Shown: piece by piece, positions 26,745 through 35,189 of the stretch
How the letters are laid out: each line of letters opens with the position of its first letter
Position numbering within the stretch: position 1 is the stretch's first letter
DNA from: Mesorhizobium sp. NZP2298
GTDB taxonomy: Bacteria > Pseudomonadota > Alphaproteobacteria > Rhizobiales > Rhizobiaceae
Reading direction: 5' to 3'
DNA: 64,000 nucleotides
NCBI RefSeq assembly: GCF_013170825.1
Contig: NZ_CP033365.1
Location: forward strand, 1,178,001 to 1,242,000
Translations under genes and position numbers: made by a program
The notes under the pieces: generated by a model
Told to the model about the DNA's origin: nothing
Databases searched by the model: none
Seen by the model: only the letters and a program-made list of their open reading frames with translations

Positions 26745-26773
26745 GCGCCGACGGGCGAACATCCCGTCGGCGC
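26745..26773 (-). promoter_or_regulatory. Strong hairpin between peptide gene and dehydrogenase gene
   Basis: Perfect 11-bp GC-rich stem (GCGCCGACGGG / CCCGTCGGCGC) with a 7-nt loop, 9 nt after the peptide stop. In the leftward transcript no U-run follows, so a partial terminator, processing or RNA-stability element is more likely than a full stop. Such a site would give more peptide mRNA than enzyme mRNA, a common arrangement in peptide-modification operons. Confidence 0.75.
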
Positions 26774-26782
26774 CGAACGACT

Positions 26783-26878
26783 TCAGCGCTTGTTGTAGTG
26801 CATGCCCTGCGAGAAGAAGACGGTCTGCGTGCCCGCGGCAACCGTCAGCTTCGGGGCATTGCTCACTTTCTTGGCCAT
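26783..26878 (-). CDS. 31-residue peptide, candidate precursor of a SagB-modified peptide
   Basis: Short gene with ATG start and ribosome site AAAGGGA about 7 nt upstream. The peptide starts MAKKVSNAPKLTV and ends FFSQGMHYNKR; it is basic, has no cysteine, and carries an aromatic/polar C-terminal part that could be a modifiable core. No signal peptide or membrane helix. It lies directly upstream of a SagB-type dehydrogenase on the same strand and downstream of an AT-rich leader with two alternative hairpins. The size is comparable with PqqA-type precursors, but the Glu-x3-Tyr motif of PqqA is absent. A precursor role is inferred from context. Confidence 0.7.
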   Translation of the reverse strand: MAKKVSNAPKLTVAAGTQTVFFSQGMHYNKR

Positions 26879-26905
26879 TTTTCGTCCCTTTCCCGACCCC
26901 CAAAT

Positions 26906-26937
26906 GGGATCTGTTGAAAGATCCCCACCGTGGGATC
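26906..26937 (-). promoter_or_regulatory. Mutually exclusive leader hairpins before peptide gene
   Basis: Three copies of one hexamer in alternating orientation, GGGATC (26906-26911), GATCCC (26920-26925) and GGGATC (26932-26937). The middle copy can pair with either neighbour (loops 8 and 6 nt), giving two exclusive hairpins within 60 nt of the start codon. The proximal one ends about 28 nt before the ATG. This could switch access to the ribosome site, but chance is not excluded. Confidence 0.45.
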
Positions 26938-27066
26938 CGCGAGAAGAAAGGTAAGGTCGAAAGAGTTAATGGTTTGTTAAAACCGTAGTAAAAGGCGCGC
27001 GATCTAAAATATCTTTCTTCGTGTTAAAGTTTAAAAAATCGATTTTTCTCGGATAAAGAGTAGGGC

Positions 27067-27114
27067 TACGCTAGCATACGCTCTTTCGAGGTATTCTTAT
27101 TCTTATTTAGCGTA
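27067..27114. promoter_or_regulatory. TACGCT repeats upstream of peptide gene
   Basis: TACGCT occurs at 27067-27072 and 27077-27082, exactly one helical turn apart, and inverted (AGCGTA) at 27109-27114. The repeats lie just downstream of the XRE regulator gene at the start of a markedly AT-rich stretch (about 26950-27115) that contrasts with the surrounding GC-rich DNA. Candidate operator for the XRE regulator or promoter of the peptide transcript. Confidence 0.4.
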
Positions 27115-27130
27115 AATTGGGTGCGCGAGA

Positions 27131-27880
27131 TCAGCCCTGCCCGTCCCGGGCGAGGCTGACGACCAACGGATCGATGCCCGGATCGTCAAGCTTGACGACA
27201 TGCGCCATGCGGATCGCATGCCGTGGCCGGATGCCGGACATGTCCTGCCGCATGATGACCGATACGAATGCCGGCCCGGCCTCGGTCAGGAGCATGGCCT
27301 TGCCGATCAGAACCGGTTCGGAGATCGGCGCCCATTGCACGGAGATCAGTGAGGGCTCGCCGGTCTGGCGACGGTTGATGCCGCTGAAATAGATCCAGTT
27401 CAGGCGAGAGATCGCCACGCCATAGTGATTGCCGCGCGCCCGCGCCCATATCGAGCCACGGCGCTCCGACCACCCGGTGACCCGGCGGAATGTGACCAGT
27501 TCGGCCTCGCGACGCACGAAGGTTACCGACCGCACCAACAGGTCGGAACGGGTCGGGATCGAAAAATAGGTGAAATAGGTGCCTCCCGCGATCGATGGGG
27601 CGGGCGGGCGGATCATCTGCTTGAACAGGCTTTCCGAAATCGGCGGCAGGCCGGTGGCCATGGGCTCGGGAATGCCCGGGTCGCGATACAGTTCGGCTTC
27701 ATCGATGCGGAAGTAGTCGCAGATCAGTTTGGCAGTGGCCTTGTTCGGAACGGTCTGCCCTTGCAGGTAACGTTCGAACTGCGTGCGGTTGATACCCAAC
27801 TCGCGGCAAACCGCGCTTACGGAGGCATGGTCCTTGCAGAGCCGTCTGAGATTTGCAGCGAGATTCTCGCGAATGGACAC
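27131..27880 (-). CDS. XRE-family regulator with C-terminal sensory-like domain
   Basis: Regulator of about 249 residues. The N-terminal helix-turn-helix (about 18-56) reads VSAVCRELGINRTQFERYLQ then ATAKLICDYFRIDEAELY. The remaining 180 residues are a beta-rich domain (GGTYFTYFSIP, WIYFSGINRR, MLLTEAGPAFVSVIM) that I do not recognise; a ligand-sensing role is plausible. I chose a GTG start giving MSIRENLAANLRRL, because the longer frame has low-complexity sequence upstream. It is transcribed in the same direction as the peptide cluster, about 250 bp ahead of the peptide gene. Confidence 0.8.
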   Translation of the reverse strand: MSIRENLAANLRRLCKDHASVSAVCRELGINRTQFERYLQGQTVPNKATAKLICDYFRIDEAELYRDPGIPEPMATGLPPISESLFKQMIRPPAPSIAGGTYFTYFSIPTRSDLLVRSVTFVRREAELVTFRRVTGWSERRGSIWARARGNHYGVAISRLNWIYFSGINRRQTGEPSLISVQWAPISEPVLIGKAMLLTEAGPAFVSVIMRQDMSGIRPRHAIRMAHVVKLDDPGIDPLVVSLARDGQG

Positions 27881-28205
27881 GTCTTTGCTTTCGCGGGCGA
27901 ATTCTTCATTCCGACTCGGAATCCATATAGCGCCTTCGGTCGCCCCCGCCGAAACGCCTTGTCGCAACTCACAGAAAAAACTGATTTGAGAACAGCAGTC
28001 TAATGGGGAGGCTTTCAAAAAAAATAGCGCAATCCGACAACGGTCATCGCCATAAGTCCAATTGACAATCTGTCTTGCCTCGAACCCAGCCAAATCGCCT
28101 ATGGCTTTTTTCGGGGGCTTTGGCGCGCGGAACGTCGCATCGCCTTGCATCGCATGGGCTTGCGCCCTGGCGGCGCGCCAAAAACCGGAGAAGCGATTAT
28201 TCCGA
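27881..28205. other. Intergenic region before XRE regulator
   Basis: About 325 bp between the tRNA gene and the XRE regulator start. An upstream extension of the regulator frame covers much of it but looks non-coding (mixed Cys/Phe-rich translation). The part near 27990-28060 is AT-richer and may hold the regulator promoter. No repeat or RNA gene recognised. Confidence 0.4.
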
Positions 28206-28281
<76 letters not shown>

Positions 28282-28427
28282 GTCCAACGGATGGCGCATT
28301 TATCGGGCGCGGCGGATTTCTGTCAAGGCGGCGTTTTGCCGAAATCCTCGTTGGCCGGCGCAGCGGCTGCCGGCCCTTGCCGGTTTCGCGTGCAATGGCT
28401 ACATGTCGGCAACAATTGGAGACCGGC

Positions 28428-28718
28428 ATGCTCGCCCTCATTCAAACCATCGTCATGGCGCTCGACCTCTACTGGTGGATCATCATCGCCTCGGCGATCT
28501 TTTCCTGGCTCTATGCCTTCAACGTCGTCAATTCGCGCAACCAGTTCGTCGGCAGCATCGGCAACATGCTCTATCGGCTGACCGAGCCGGCCCTGCGGCC
28601 GATCCGCCGCTTCATGCCCGACCTTGGCGGCATCGACATCTCGCCGATCATCCTGCTGTTGATCCTGTTCTTCGTCAGGCAGTTCATTCTCACCACGGTA
28701 GCCCCGCTGGTGCTGTGA
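28428..28718 (+). CDS. YggT-family inner-membrane protein
   Basis: A 96-residue protein with two hydrophobic segments ([18 protein letters not shown] and [15 protein letters not shown]) separated by the conserved loop [17 protein letters not shown], hallmark of the YggT family linked to cell division and membrane integrity. The start ATG has GGAG 8 nt upstream; the longer frame is rejected. It is followed at 13 nt by a DUF167 gene, the usual YggT-YggU pairing. Confidence 0.92.
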   Translation: MLALIQTIVMALDLYWWIIIASAIFSWLYAFNVVNSRNQFVGSIGNMLYRLTEPALRPIRRFMPDLGGIDISPIILLLILFFVRQFILTTVAPLVL

Positions 28719-28731
28719 TCCCGACAATCGC

Positions 28732-29040
28732 ATGAGCGCGCCGCTGCGCATCCGCGAGAACGGCATCGAACTGTTCGTCCGGCTGACGCCAAAATCTTCC
28801 ATGGACAGGTTGGAAGGCGTCGAAACATCGGCGGACGGGCGAAGCCATTTGAAGGCGCGGGTCCGCGCCGTGCCGGAAAACGGCGCCGCCAATCAGGCGC
28901 TGGAAAAGCTGGTCGCCAAGACGCTGGGAGTGCCGACATCGGCCGTTTCGGTCGTCGCCGGCGGCACGGCACGGCTCAAGACGCTGCGCATAGCGGGTGA
29001 TCCAGGGGCGCTGGCGCAGCGTGTCGAGGCGCTCGGCTGA
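28732..29040 (+). CDS. DUF167 (YggU) family protein
   Basis: Small conserved protein of 102 residues. Motifs: VRLTPKSSMDRLEGVE near the N-terminus, LKARVRAVPENGAANQALEKLVAK in the centre and VAGGTARLKTLRIAG late, which match the DUF167 fold. Molecular function is not established for the family. It is probably in an operon with the YggT gene. Confidence 0.92.
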   Translation: MSAPLRIRENGIELFVRLTPKSSMDRLEGVETSADGRSHLKARVRAVPENGAANQALEKLVAKTLGVPTSAVSVVAGGTARLKTLRIAGDPGALAQRVEALG

Positions 29041-29084
29041 TCCGCAATCAGTGCTGTGGCACTTCCGAACTGACTGTCGGCGGG

Positions 29085-29145
29085 ACAGCGCCCCCTTCGT
29101 CCTGCCGGACATCTCCCCCGCAAGGGAGGAGATTGGCCGCTTCGG
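29085..29145. repeat. Partial GC-rich intergenic repeat
   Basis: Contains CCGGACATCTCCCCCGCAAG and GGGAGGAGATTGGC, an imperfect inverted arrangement resembling the arms of the element at 59577-59757 (shared CCGGACAT). Probably a truncated copy, located between convergent genes. Confidence 0.4.
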
Positions 29146-29154
29146 CGCCTGCCC

Positions 29155-30036
29155 TCAATCGCCAAGCGGCAGCCTAGGGTCGTCGACCTTCAGCGTGTTC
29201 ACGCTTTGCTTGATGCGGCGCAAATTCTCCAGCACCTTGGGGCCGCGCGTCTCCGCAACCGATGTCACGATCATGTCCACGATCGCCAGCAGCGCGTAGC
29301 GCGACGATGTGGGCTTGTAGATGTTGCCATCCTCGAGCGGCTGCAGGTGGATGACCGTGTCGGCCGCCTTGGCCAGCGTTGAATCGGGCGCCGTGACGGC
29401 CACCGTGGTGGCACCATATTGCTGCGCGACCTGCACCGCCTCGATGACCGAGCGGGCATAGCCGGACACTGAAAAGGCGACCAGCGTGGTTTCCGGCGTG
29501 GCAACGGCGGCGTACATGCGCTGCAACTGGCCGTCGATCTGGGCCAGCACCGGCAGGCCGAGCCGGAACAGCCGGTTCTGCATCTCGGTCGCCATCATCG
29601 AGGAGATGCCGCCGGAGCCGATGCACAGCACATTGCCTGACGTCGCGATGCGCTCGGCGACAGCGACCAGCGTCGTCATGTCGAGGTTCTCGCTGGCGCG
29701 CTGGATGGCCGATATCGCGGCCTCGGTGATGGCGGAGGCGATGCGCTGCTCGCGGGCGTCGCGGCTCAGCGGCTCGGGCGACAGATACTGGCCGCCGATG
29801 GCTATGGCCTGCGCCAGGTAGAATTTGAAGTCGCGCAGCCCCTCGCAGCCGAGATTGCGGCAGAAGCGGGTTACCGTAGGCTCGCTGACGCCGACGCGTG
29901 CGGCAATCTCGGAGATCGCGGCCTTGGAGGCGAAATCGAGATCGGACAGCACGAGGCCAGCCAGCCGGCGATCCGACTTGGTGCCGTCCTGCGACATCAG
30001 CTGCAGCCGCGTGATGATGTCGGCCGGCGTCTTCAT
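29155..30036 (-). CDS. RpiR-family sugar-responsive regulator
   Basis: A 293-residue regulator with an N-terminal HTH_6 domain (AAISEIAARVGVSEPTVTRFCRNLG, about 38-62) and a C-terminal SIS sugar-phosphate-binding domain (about 125-260; VLCIGSGGISSMMATEMQNRLF, TLVAFSVSGYARSVIEAVQ). It lies 36 nt downstream of the sugar-transport ATPase gene in the same direction and probably controls this operon and the divergent importer genes in response to a phosphorylated sugar. Confidence 0.9.
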   Translation of the reverse strand: MKTPADIITRLQLMSQDGTKSDRRLAGLVLSDLDFASKAAISEIAARVGVSEPTVTRFCRNLGCEGLRDFKFYLAQAIAIGGQYLSPEPLSRDAREQRIASAITEAAISAIQRASENLDMTTLVAVAERIATSGNVLCIGSGGISSMMATEMQNRLFRLGLPVLAQIDGQLQRMYAAVATPETTLVAFSVSGYARSVIEAVQVAQQYGATTVAVTAPDSTLAKAADTVIHLQPLEDGNIYKPTSSRYALLAIVDMIVTSVAETRGPKVLENLRRIKQSVNTLKVDDPRLPLGD

Positions 30037-30072
30037 GCCCGTGTTTTCGTCTTCATGTTGGTACTTCTCGTT

Positions 30073-31146
30073 TTACAGCGGCAGGCCTGTCGCCTTGTCG
30101 AACAGATGGATGTTGCCAGGATCGACCGAGACCGGCAGCAGGTCGCCCGGACTGACCGGCACCCTGTCGCGGAACACGGCGCGCACCGTATCGGCGCCGA
30201 TGACGCCATAGACGTGGGTTTCAGAGCCGGTCGGCTCGACGACATCCACCTTGAGCGCCATGGCGTCGGCGGCTTCACCGATGATGAAATGCTCGGGTCG
30301 GATGCCGGCCTCCACGGCGCTGCCCGCCGGCACCGCCTTGCCGGCAAGCGCCAGCCGGCCGCCGCCGGCCGATTCGAACCATGTCTTCTCAGGCGTCGCC
30401 TTCAGTGCCCCCGACACAAAGCTCATCGACGGCGAGCCGAGGAAGCCGGCGACGAACTTGTTGGCCGGCCTGTCATAGAGCTCGAGCGGCGCTCCGACCT
30501 GCTGGATCCGGCCACGGTCCATCACCACGATGCGGTCGGCCATGGTCATGGCCTCGATCTGGTCATGCGTGACGTAGACGATCGTCGACTTCAGCCGCTG
30601 GTGCAGCGCCTTGATCTCGGTGCGCATCTGCACGCGCAATTGGGCGTCGAGGTTGGACAGGGGTTCGTCGAACAGGAACACCGACGGTTCGCGCACGATG
30701 GCGCGGCCCATGGCGACGCGCTGGCGCTGGCCGCCCGACAATTGCCGGGGATAGCGATCGAGATAGGAGAACAGGTTGAGGACGCCCGAGGCCTTCTTGA
30801 CCTTCTGGTCGACGGCCGCGCGGGTCTCGCCGCGGATCTTCGGGCCGAAGCCGATATTGTCCGAGGCTTTCAGATGCGGGAACAGCGCATAGGACTGAAA
30901 CACCATGGCGATGTTGCGCTGCTGTGGCGGCAGGTCGTTGGCGCGCACGCCGCCGATCAGGAGATCGCCTGACGTGATCGTCTCCAGCCCGGCCAGCATG
31001 CGCAGCAAGGTCGACTTGCCGCAGCCGGACGGGCCGACCAGCACCACGAATTCGCCGCTCTTGATGTCGAGGCCGATGTCCTCGAGGATCCTGTGCTGGC
31101 CGAAGGATTTCGACAGGTTGCGAAACAGGACGTCGGTCATGGTCAC
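30073..31146 (-). CDS. UgpC/MalK-like sugar ABC transporter ATPase
   Basis: A 357-residue ATPase: Walker A GPSGCGKST (38-46), Q84, LSGGQ (136-140), Walker B VFLFDEP, H-loop in VTHDQ, then a TOBE-type regulatory region (IRPEHFIIG). Such subunits serve the sugar/glycerol-phosphate importer family. It probably energises the permeases encoded rightward at 33476-35166. A GTG start overlaps the SDR stop by 4 bp; an ATG two codons in is equally possible. Confidence 0.9.
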   Translation of the reverse strand: MTMTDVLFRNLSKSFGQHRILEDIGLDIKSGEFVVLVGPSGCGKSTLLRMLAGLETITSGDLLIGGVRANDLPPQQRNIAMVFQSYALFPHLKASDNIGFGPKIRGETRAAVDQKVKKASGVLNLFSYLDRYPRQLSGGQRQRVAMGRAIVREPSVFLFDEPLSNLDAQLRVQMRTEIKALHQRLKSTIVYVTHDQIEAMTMADRIVVMDRGRIQQVGAPLELYDRPANKFVAGFLGSPSMSFVSGALKATPEKTWFESAGGGRLALAGKAVPAGSAVEAGIRPEHFIIGEAADAMALKVDVVEPTGSETHVYGVIGADTVRAVFRDRVPVSPGDLLPVSVDPGNIHLFDKATGLPL

Positions 31147-31913
31147 GCTCCCAATATGTCGTCGATGAACGGCAGGCAGCCGGCGGTCAGCCCCGCATCC
31201 ACGGGCATCACCACGCCTGTTACGCCCGAGGCGCGGTCCGACGCAAGGAAAGCCACGGCTTCGGCCACTTCCGAGGCATTGACGATGCGGCCGAGCGGGT
31301 AAAGCCGCTGTAACTTGCCCAGGATTTCCGGATCCTTGGCCAGGCGATGATCCCAGGCGGCGGTGCGGATCGATCCCGGGCAGACGACATTGGCGCGCAC
31401 GCCGCTGCGGCCAAGCTCGACCGCGATCGATTTGGCATAGGCGTTGATGCCGGCCTTGGCGGCCGCATAGGCCGGATTGCCGAAATGCGCGATGGCGTTG
31501 ACGGAAGAGATGAAGACGACGCTGCCTGAGCCGCGCGCGGCCATCGCCTTGGCAATAGGATCGGCGAAGGTCATGACCCCGGTCAGATTGAGGTCGAGTT
31601 CATGCTCGATATTGTCGGCGTTGAGTGCGGAGATCGTCTCGGCACGCGTCCAGCCGGCATTGTTGATCAGGATGTCGGGCACGCCGTCCTTGTCCAGCAC
31701 AGCGGCGATCCCCGCCTCGATCGAAGCCCGGTCGAGAAGGTTGAAGACATGGCGCGAGGCAAGCCGCGGGCTTGCCAGCGCCTCCTCGGACTGGTCACAG
31801 CCGACCACCCGCGCCCCCCTCCCGGCCAGCAGTGCGACGATGGCCGAGCCAAGGCCGCCGCCGGCACCGGTGACGACAACAGTGCGGCCTGCGAATTCGG
31901 CTTTCGAAACCAC
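31143..31913 (-). CDS. SDR-family oxidoreductase in sugar operon
   Basis: Short-chain dehydrogenase of 256 residues: TGAGGGLGSAI (about 15-25), acidic residue in VVGCDQSEEA suggesting NAD, NNAG, catalytic serine in ISSVNAIAHFG and YAAAK. It is coupled to the ATPase gene by a 4-bp overlap, so it most likely oxidises the imported sugar or polyol. Which sugar is unknown. Confidence 0.88.
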   Translation of the reverse strand: MVSKAEFAGRTVVVTGAGGGLGSAIVALLAGRGARVVGCDQSEEALASPRLASRHVFNLLDRASIEAGIAAVLDKDGVPDILINNAGWTRAETISALNADNIEHELDLNLTGVMTFADPIAKAMAARGSGSVVFISSVNAIAHFGNPAYAAAKAGINAYAKSIAVELGRSGVRANVVCPGSIRTAAWDHRLAKDPEILGKLQRLYPLGRIVNASEVAEAVAFLASDRASGVTGVVMPVDAGLTAGCLPFIDDILGA

Positions 31914-32093
31914 GGCGCTTGCTCCTCCCGCAGGTCAGGCAGATGCCGGCAGGCTAAAGAAAGGAATGTAATTAAGCAACATGATAATCCGCTTGCATGG
32001 CGCGTATTCATCGATAATGTAGGAAAGTCACATAATCTTGTGCCAGCTATCGGCACAGGCAGCGCAAATGCGCGAAACAATGGGAGAGATCGG
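31914..32093. promoter_or_regulatory. Divergent promoter of the sugar importer locus
   Basis: 180-bp AT-rich spacer between the SDR operon and the binding-protein gene. It contains the inverted repeat TGTGCC-N7-GGCACA (32039-32057), a candidate operator, and a short palindrome GCGC-AAAT-GCGC near 32075. Binding by the RpiR protein is inferred from position. Core promoter boxes were not assigned. Confidence 0.4.
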
Positions 32094-33326
32094 ATGAGCC
32101 TAGCCAAATGGACTGCCGGCCTGATGGCCGGAATGAGCATGCTGGCCTTCGCGGCGCAGGCGACTGCGGGTGAGGTGCGCGTCACCGTCGCCGAATACAG
32201 TGCCAAGACCGGCCCCTATTTCGAGGAGGTGAAGAAGGAGTTCGAGGCAAAGAACCCCGGCATCACCGTCAAGTTCGAAGTCGTGCCGTGGGATGTGCTC
32301 CTGCAGAAGCTGACCACCGACATCACCGCCGGCACCAATGCGGATCTGTCGATCATCGGCACGCGCTGGCTGATCGACTTCGTCCAGCAGGATGTCGCCG
32401 AGCCGCTCGACGGCTACATCACGCCCGAATTCAAGGGCCGTTTCATCGATACCTTCCTGTCGCCCTCGATCATGAACGGCAAGACCTACGGCCTGCCGAT
32501 CGCGGCGTCTGCCCGGGCCATGTATTACAACAAGGAGCTGTTCGAGAAGGCCGGCATCGCCAAGCCGCCGGCAACCTGGACCGAGTTGCAGGACGATGCC
32601 CGCAAGATCAAGGCGCTGGGGTCCGGTACTTTCGGGTTCGGCCTGCAGGGCAAGGAGATCGAGACCGACGTCTATTACTACTACGCCATGTGGTCGCAGG
32701 GCACCGAGATCCTCAACAAGGATGGCACGTCGGGCCTCGGCACGCCGGGCGCGCTCGAAGCCGCCAAGCTCTACAAGTCGATGATCGACGAAGGCCTGAC
32801 CGAGCCGGGCGTCACCTCCAACAACCGCGAGGATGTGCAGAACCTGTTCAAGCAGGGCAAGGTCGGCATGATGATCACCGCGCCCTTCCTGTCCAACCAG
32901 ATCAAGGACGAGGCACCGACCCTGAAATACGGCGTCGCCGCCATTCCGGCCGGCCCGACCGGGGCGCGCGGCACTTATGGCGTCACCGACTCGATGATCA
33001 TGTTCAAGAACTCCAAGAACAAGGATGAGGCCTGGAAGCTGATGGACTTCCTGTTCACCACGGAGCAACGCGCCAAGTTCACGCAGGGCGAGGGCTTCCT
33101 GCCGGTGAACAAGGACGAGGCCAAGATGGATTACTACGTCAACAATGCCGACCTCGCCGCCTTCACAGCGCTTTTGCCCGACGCCCGCTTCGCGCCGGTC
33201 ATCCCGGGCTGGGAAGAGGTTGCCCAGATCACGTCCGATGCCATGCAGAAGATCTATCTCGGTGGCGACCCCGAGGCAGGCCTGAAGGACGCGGCGGCCA
33301 AGGCCAATGCAGTGTTGAAGAAATAG
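32094..33326 (+). CDS. Sugar-type ABC transporter substrate-binding protein
   Basis: Periplasmic binding protein of about 410 residues (family 1/MalE-UgpB-like). The start MSLAKWTAGLMAG is preceded by GGGAGAG. The signal peptide ends near ATA-GEV. Typical segments: FEAKNPGITVKFEVVPWDVL, IIGTRWLIDFVQQ, ARAMYYNKELFEKAGI and MIMFKNSKNKDEAWKLMDFL. The long upstream extension of the frame lies over the divergent promoter and is rejected. First gene of the importer operon; its abundance relative to the permeases may be set by the hairpin after it. Confidence 0.92.
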   Translation: MSLAKWTAGLMAGMSMLAFAAQATAGEVRVTVAEYSAKTGPYFEEVKKEFEAKNPGITVKFEVVPWDVLLQKLTTDITAGTNADLSIIGTRWLIDFVQQDVAEPLDGYITPEFKGRFIDTFLSPSIMNGKTYGLPIAASARAMYYNKELFEKAGIAKPPATWTELQDDARKIKALGSGTFGFGLQGKEIETDVYYYYAMWSQGTEILNKDGTSGLGTPGALEAAKLYKSMIDEGLTEPGVTSNNREDVQNLFKQGKVGMMITAPFLSNQIKDEAPTLKYGVAAIPAGPTGARGTYGVTDSMIMFKNSKNKDEAWKLMDFLFTTEQRAKFTQGEGFLPVNKDEAKMDYYVNNADLAAFTALLPDARFAPVIPGWEEVAQITSDAMQKIYLGGDPEAGLKDAAAKANAVLKK

Positions 33327-33365
33327 CGGCCGTGCTCAAGAAATAGGGCGTATCTCCCTGCGCCC

Positions 33366-33399
33366 GTGGCGCGCCTCAGATTCAGGCGGGGCGCGCCAC
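33366..33399 (+). promoter_or_regulatory. Intra-operon hairpin after binding-protein gene
   Basis: Perfect 10-bp arms GTGGCGCGCC / GGCGCGCCAC with a 14-nt loop, placed between the binding-protein and permease genes. No T-tract follows, so it likely protects or processes the upstream mRNA rather than ending transcription fully. Confidence 0.6.
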
Positions 33400-33475
33400 T
33401 CCCCTTGGTTTCCCGATCCGAAATTCGCATAAGCAGAACCTTCTGATCCTGTGCGCCGAGGTTGCAGGCCAACCG

Positions 33476-34345
33476 ATGCAAAATCGTTTCTTACCCTATC
33501 TTCTGACCTTGCCCAGCCTGTTCCTGGCGGCGGTCGTCATCTTCTGGCCGGTCTGGGACCTGATCCAGATCTCGACGCATGACGTCAACCGCTTCGGCCA
33601 GTTGCGCGAATTCAGCGGCCTTGCCAATTTCGCGGCGCTTGCCGCCGATCCCGACTTCGTCGCGGCACTCTGGCGCACCGGTCTATGGACCGTGCTGGTG
33701 GTCGGCGGCGCACTGCTGCTGTCGGTGCCGGTGGCGATGATCCTCAACACCGATTTTTATGGCCGCGGTCTTGCCCGTGTCATCATCATGCTGCCCTGGG
33801 CGGTGTCGCTAACCATGACGGCGGTGGTCTGGCGCTGGGCGCTGAGCGGTGAAAGCGGCATGCTGAACTCGGCGCTGCTCGGGCTTGGCCTGATCGACCA
33901 CAACATCCAGTGGCTGGCCAGCGCCGAGACGGCGTTTCCGATGCAGGTGCTGATCGGCATATTGGTGACGGTGCCGTTCACCACGACGATCTTCCTCGGC
34001 GGCCTGTCGTCGATCCCGGACGATCTCTACGAGGCGGCCGCCCTTGAGGGTGCCACGCCGCTGCAGCAGTTCCGCGAGATCACCTTTCCGTTGTTGAAAC
34101 CGTTCATCAACATCGCCATCGTGCTCAACACCATCTATGTCTTCAATTCGTTCCCGATCATCTGGGTGATGACGCAGGGCGGGCCGGCCAACTCGACCGA
34201 CATCCTGGTCACCCACCTTTACAAGCTGGCTTTCCGCATCGGCAAACTGGGTGAGGCCTCGGCGGTGTCGCTGGTGATGTTCGCCATATTGCTGGTCTTC
34301 ACCATGATCTATGTGCGCCTCGCCATGCGGGAGCAACGCGCATGA
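33476..34345 (+). CDS. Sugar ABC transporter permease (MalF/UgpA-like)
   Basis: A 289-residue permease with six predicted helices, starting [20 protein letters not shown]. The EAA loop reads [20 protein letters not shown]. The family segment [24 protein letters not shown] is clear. It overlaps the second permease by 4 bp. Forms the channel with the next gene product. Confidence 0.93.
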   Translation: MQNRFLPYLLTLPSLFLAAVVIFWPVWDLIQISTHDVNRFGQLREFSGLANFAALAADPDFVAALWRTGLWTVLVVGGALLLSVPVAMILNTDFYGRGLARVIIMLPWAVSLTMTAVVWRWALSGESGMLNSALLGLGLIDHNIQWLASAETAFPMQVLIGILVTVPFTTTIFLGGLSSIPDDLYEAAALEGATPLQQFREITFPLLKPFINIAIVLNTIYVFNSFPIIWVMTQGGPANSTDILVTHLYKLAFRIGKLGEASAVSLVMFAILLVFTMIYVRLAMREQRA

Positions 34346-35166
34346 CGCCCAAGCTCAAACGCACCATCATCGCCTGGCTGCTTTTGGCGCCTTTGATCGT
34401 GGTGACGATCTTTCCCTTCGCGGTGATGTTCCTGACCGCGGTCAAGCCACGGCAGGAAGTGCTGTCACCGACATGGTGGCCGAGCGAGTTCCGCTGGTCG
34501 AACTTCTCCGACATGTGGGTGGCGACCGGTTTCGGCCAGGCGCTGGCCAACTCGCTCTATGTGTCGGTCATCGCCACGGTCGGCGCCATCCTGATCTCCG
34601 TACCCGCCGCCTATGCGATGTCGCGCTTTCGCTTTGCCGGCTATGGGGCCTTTCGCCAGTTCCTGCTGATCTCGCAGATGATCTCGCCGATCGTGCTGGT
34701 GCTCGGCCTGTTCCGGCTGATGGCCGCCTGGGGGCTGGTCGAATCGACGACGGCGCTGGGCTTCATCTACATGGCCTTCAACGTCGCCTTTACCGTGTGG
34801 ATGCTGCAGAGCTATTTCGACACCATTCCGCGCGATCTCGAGGAAGCCGCCTGGATGGAAGGCGCCGGCCGCTGGCTGACCCTGCGCAAAGTGTTCCTGC
34901 CGCTCTGCCTGCCGGCGATCGCGGTCACGGCGATCTTCACCTTCATCAACGCCTGGAACGAATTCGTCGTGGCGCTGACCATGCTGCGCAGCCAGGAGAG
35001 CTACACGCTGCCGATTCAGGTCTTTTCTCTCGTCGCCGGCCGCTACACGATCGAGTGGCATCACGTCATGGCCGCGACTTTGCTGGCGACGCTGCCGGTG
35101 GCGATCCTGTTCATCTGGCTGCAGCGATATCTTGTCAGGGGACTGGCGCTCGGGGCGGTCAAGTAG
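34342..35166 (+). CDS. Sugar ABC transporter permease (MalG/UgpE-like)
   Basis: A 274-residue permease. The EAA loop is [21 protein letters not shown], and [21 protein letters not shown] matches the C-terminal MalG-type block. It is translationally coupled to the preceding permease and followed 23 nt later by the metallopeptidase gene, so that enzyme is probably part of the same transcript. Confidence 0.93.
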   Translation: MTPKLKRTIIAWLLLAPLIVVTIFPFAVMFLTAVKPRQEVLSPTWWPSEFRWSNFSDMWVATGFGQALANSLYVSVIATVGAILISVPAAYAMSRFRFAGYGAFRQFLLISQMISPIVLVLGLFRLMAAWGLVESTTALGFIYMAFNVAFTVWMLQSYFDTIPRDLEEAAWMEGAGRWLTLRKVFLPLCLPAIAVTAIFTFINAWNEFVVALTMLRSQESYTLPIQVFSLVAGRYTIEWHHVMAATLLATLPVAILFIWLQRYLVRGLALGAVK

Positions 35167-35189
35167 CCGGCAATCACCACGGAGTCTTC

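Noticed and set aside
26712..26903. 63-codon frame overlapping the 31-residue peptide gene
   Set aside because: No ribosome site and it reads through the hairpin; the 31-codon frame has a good ribosome site and protein-like sequence.
34311..35189. Long N-terminal extension of the M81 metallopeptidase frame
   Set aside because: It overlaps the second permease in another frame; a well-spaced GGAG and ATG mark the true start at 35190.
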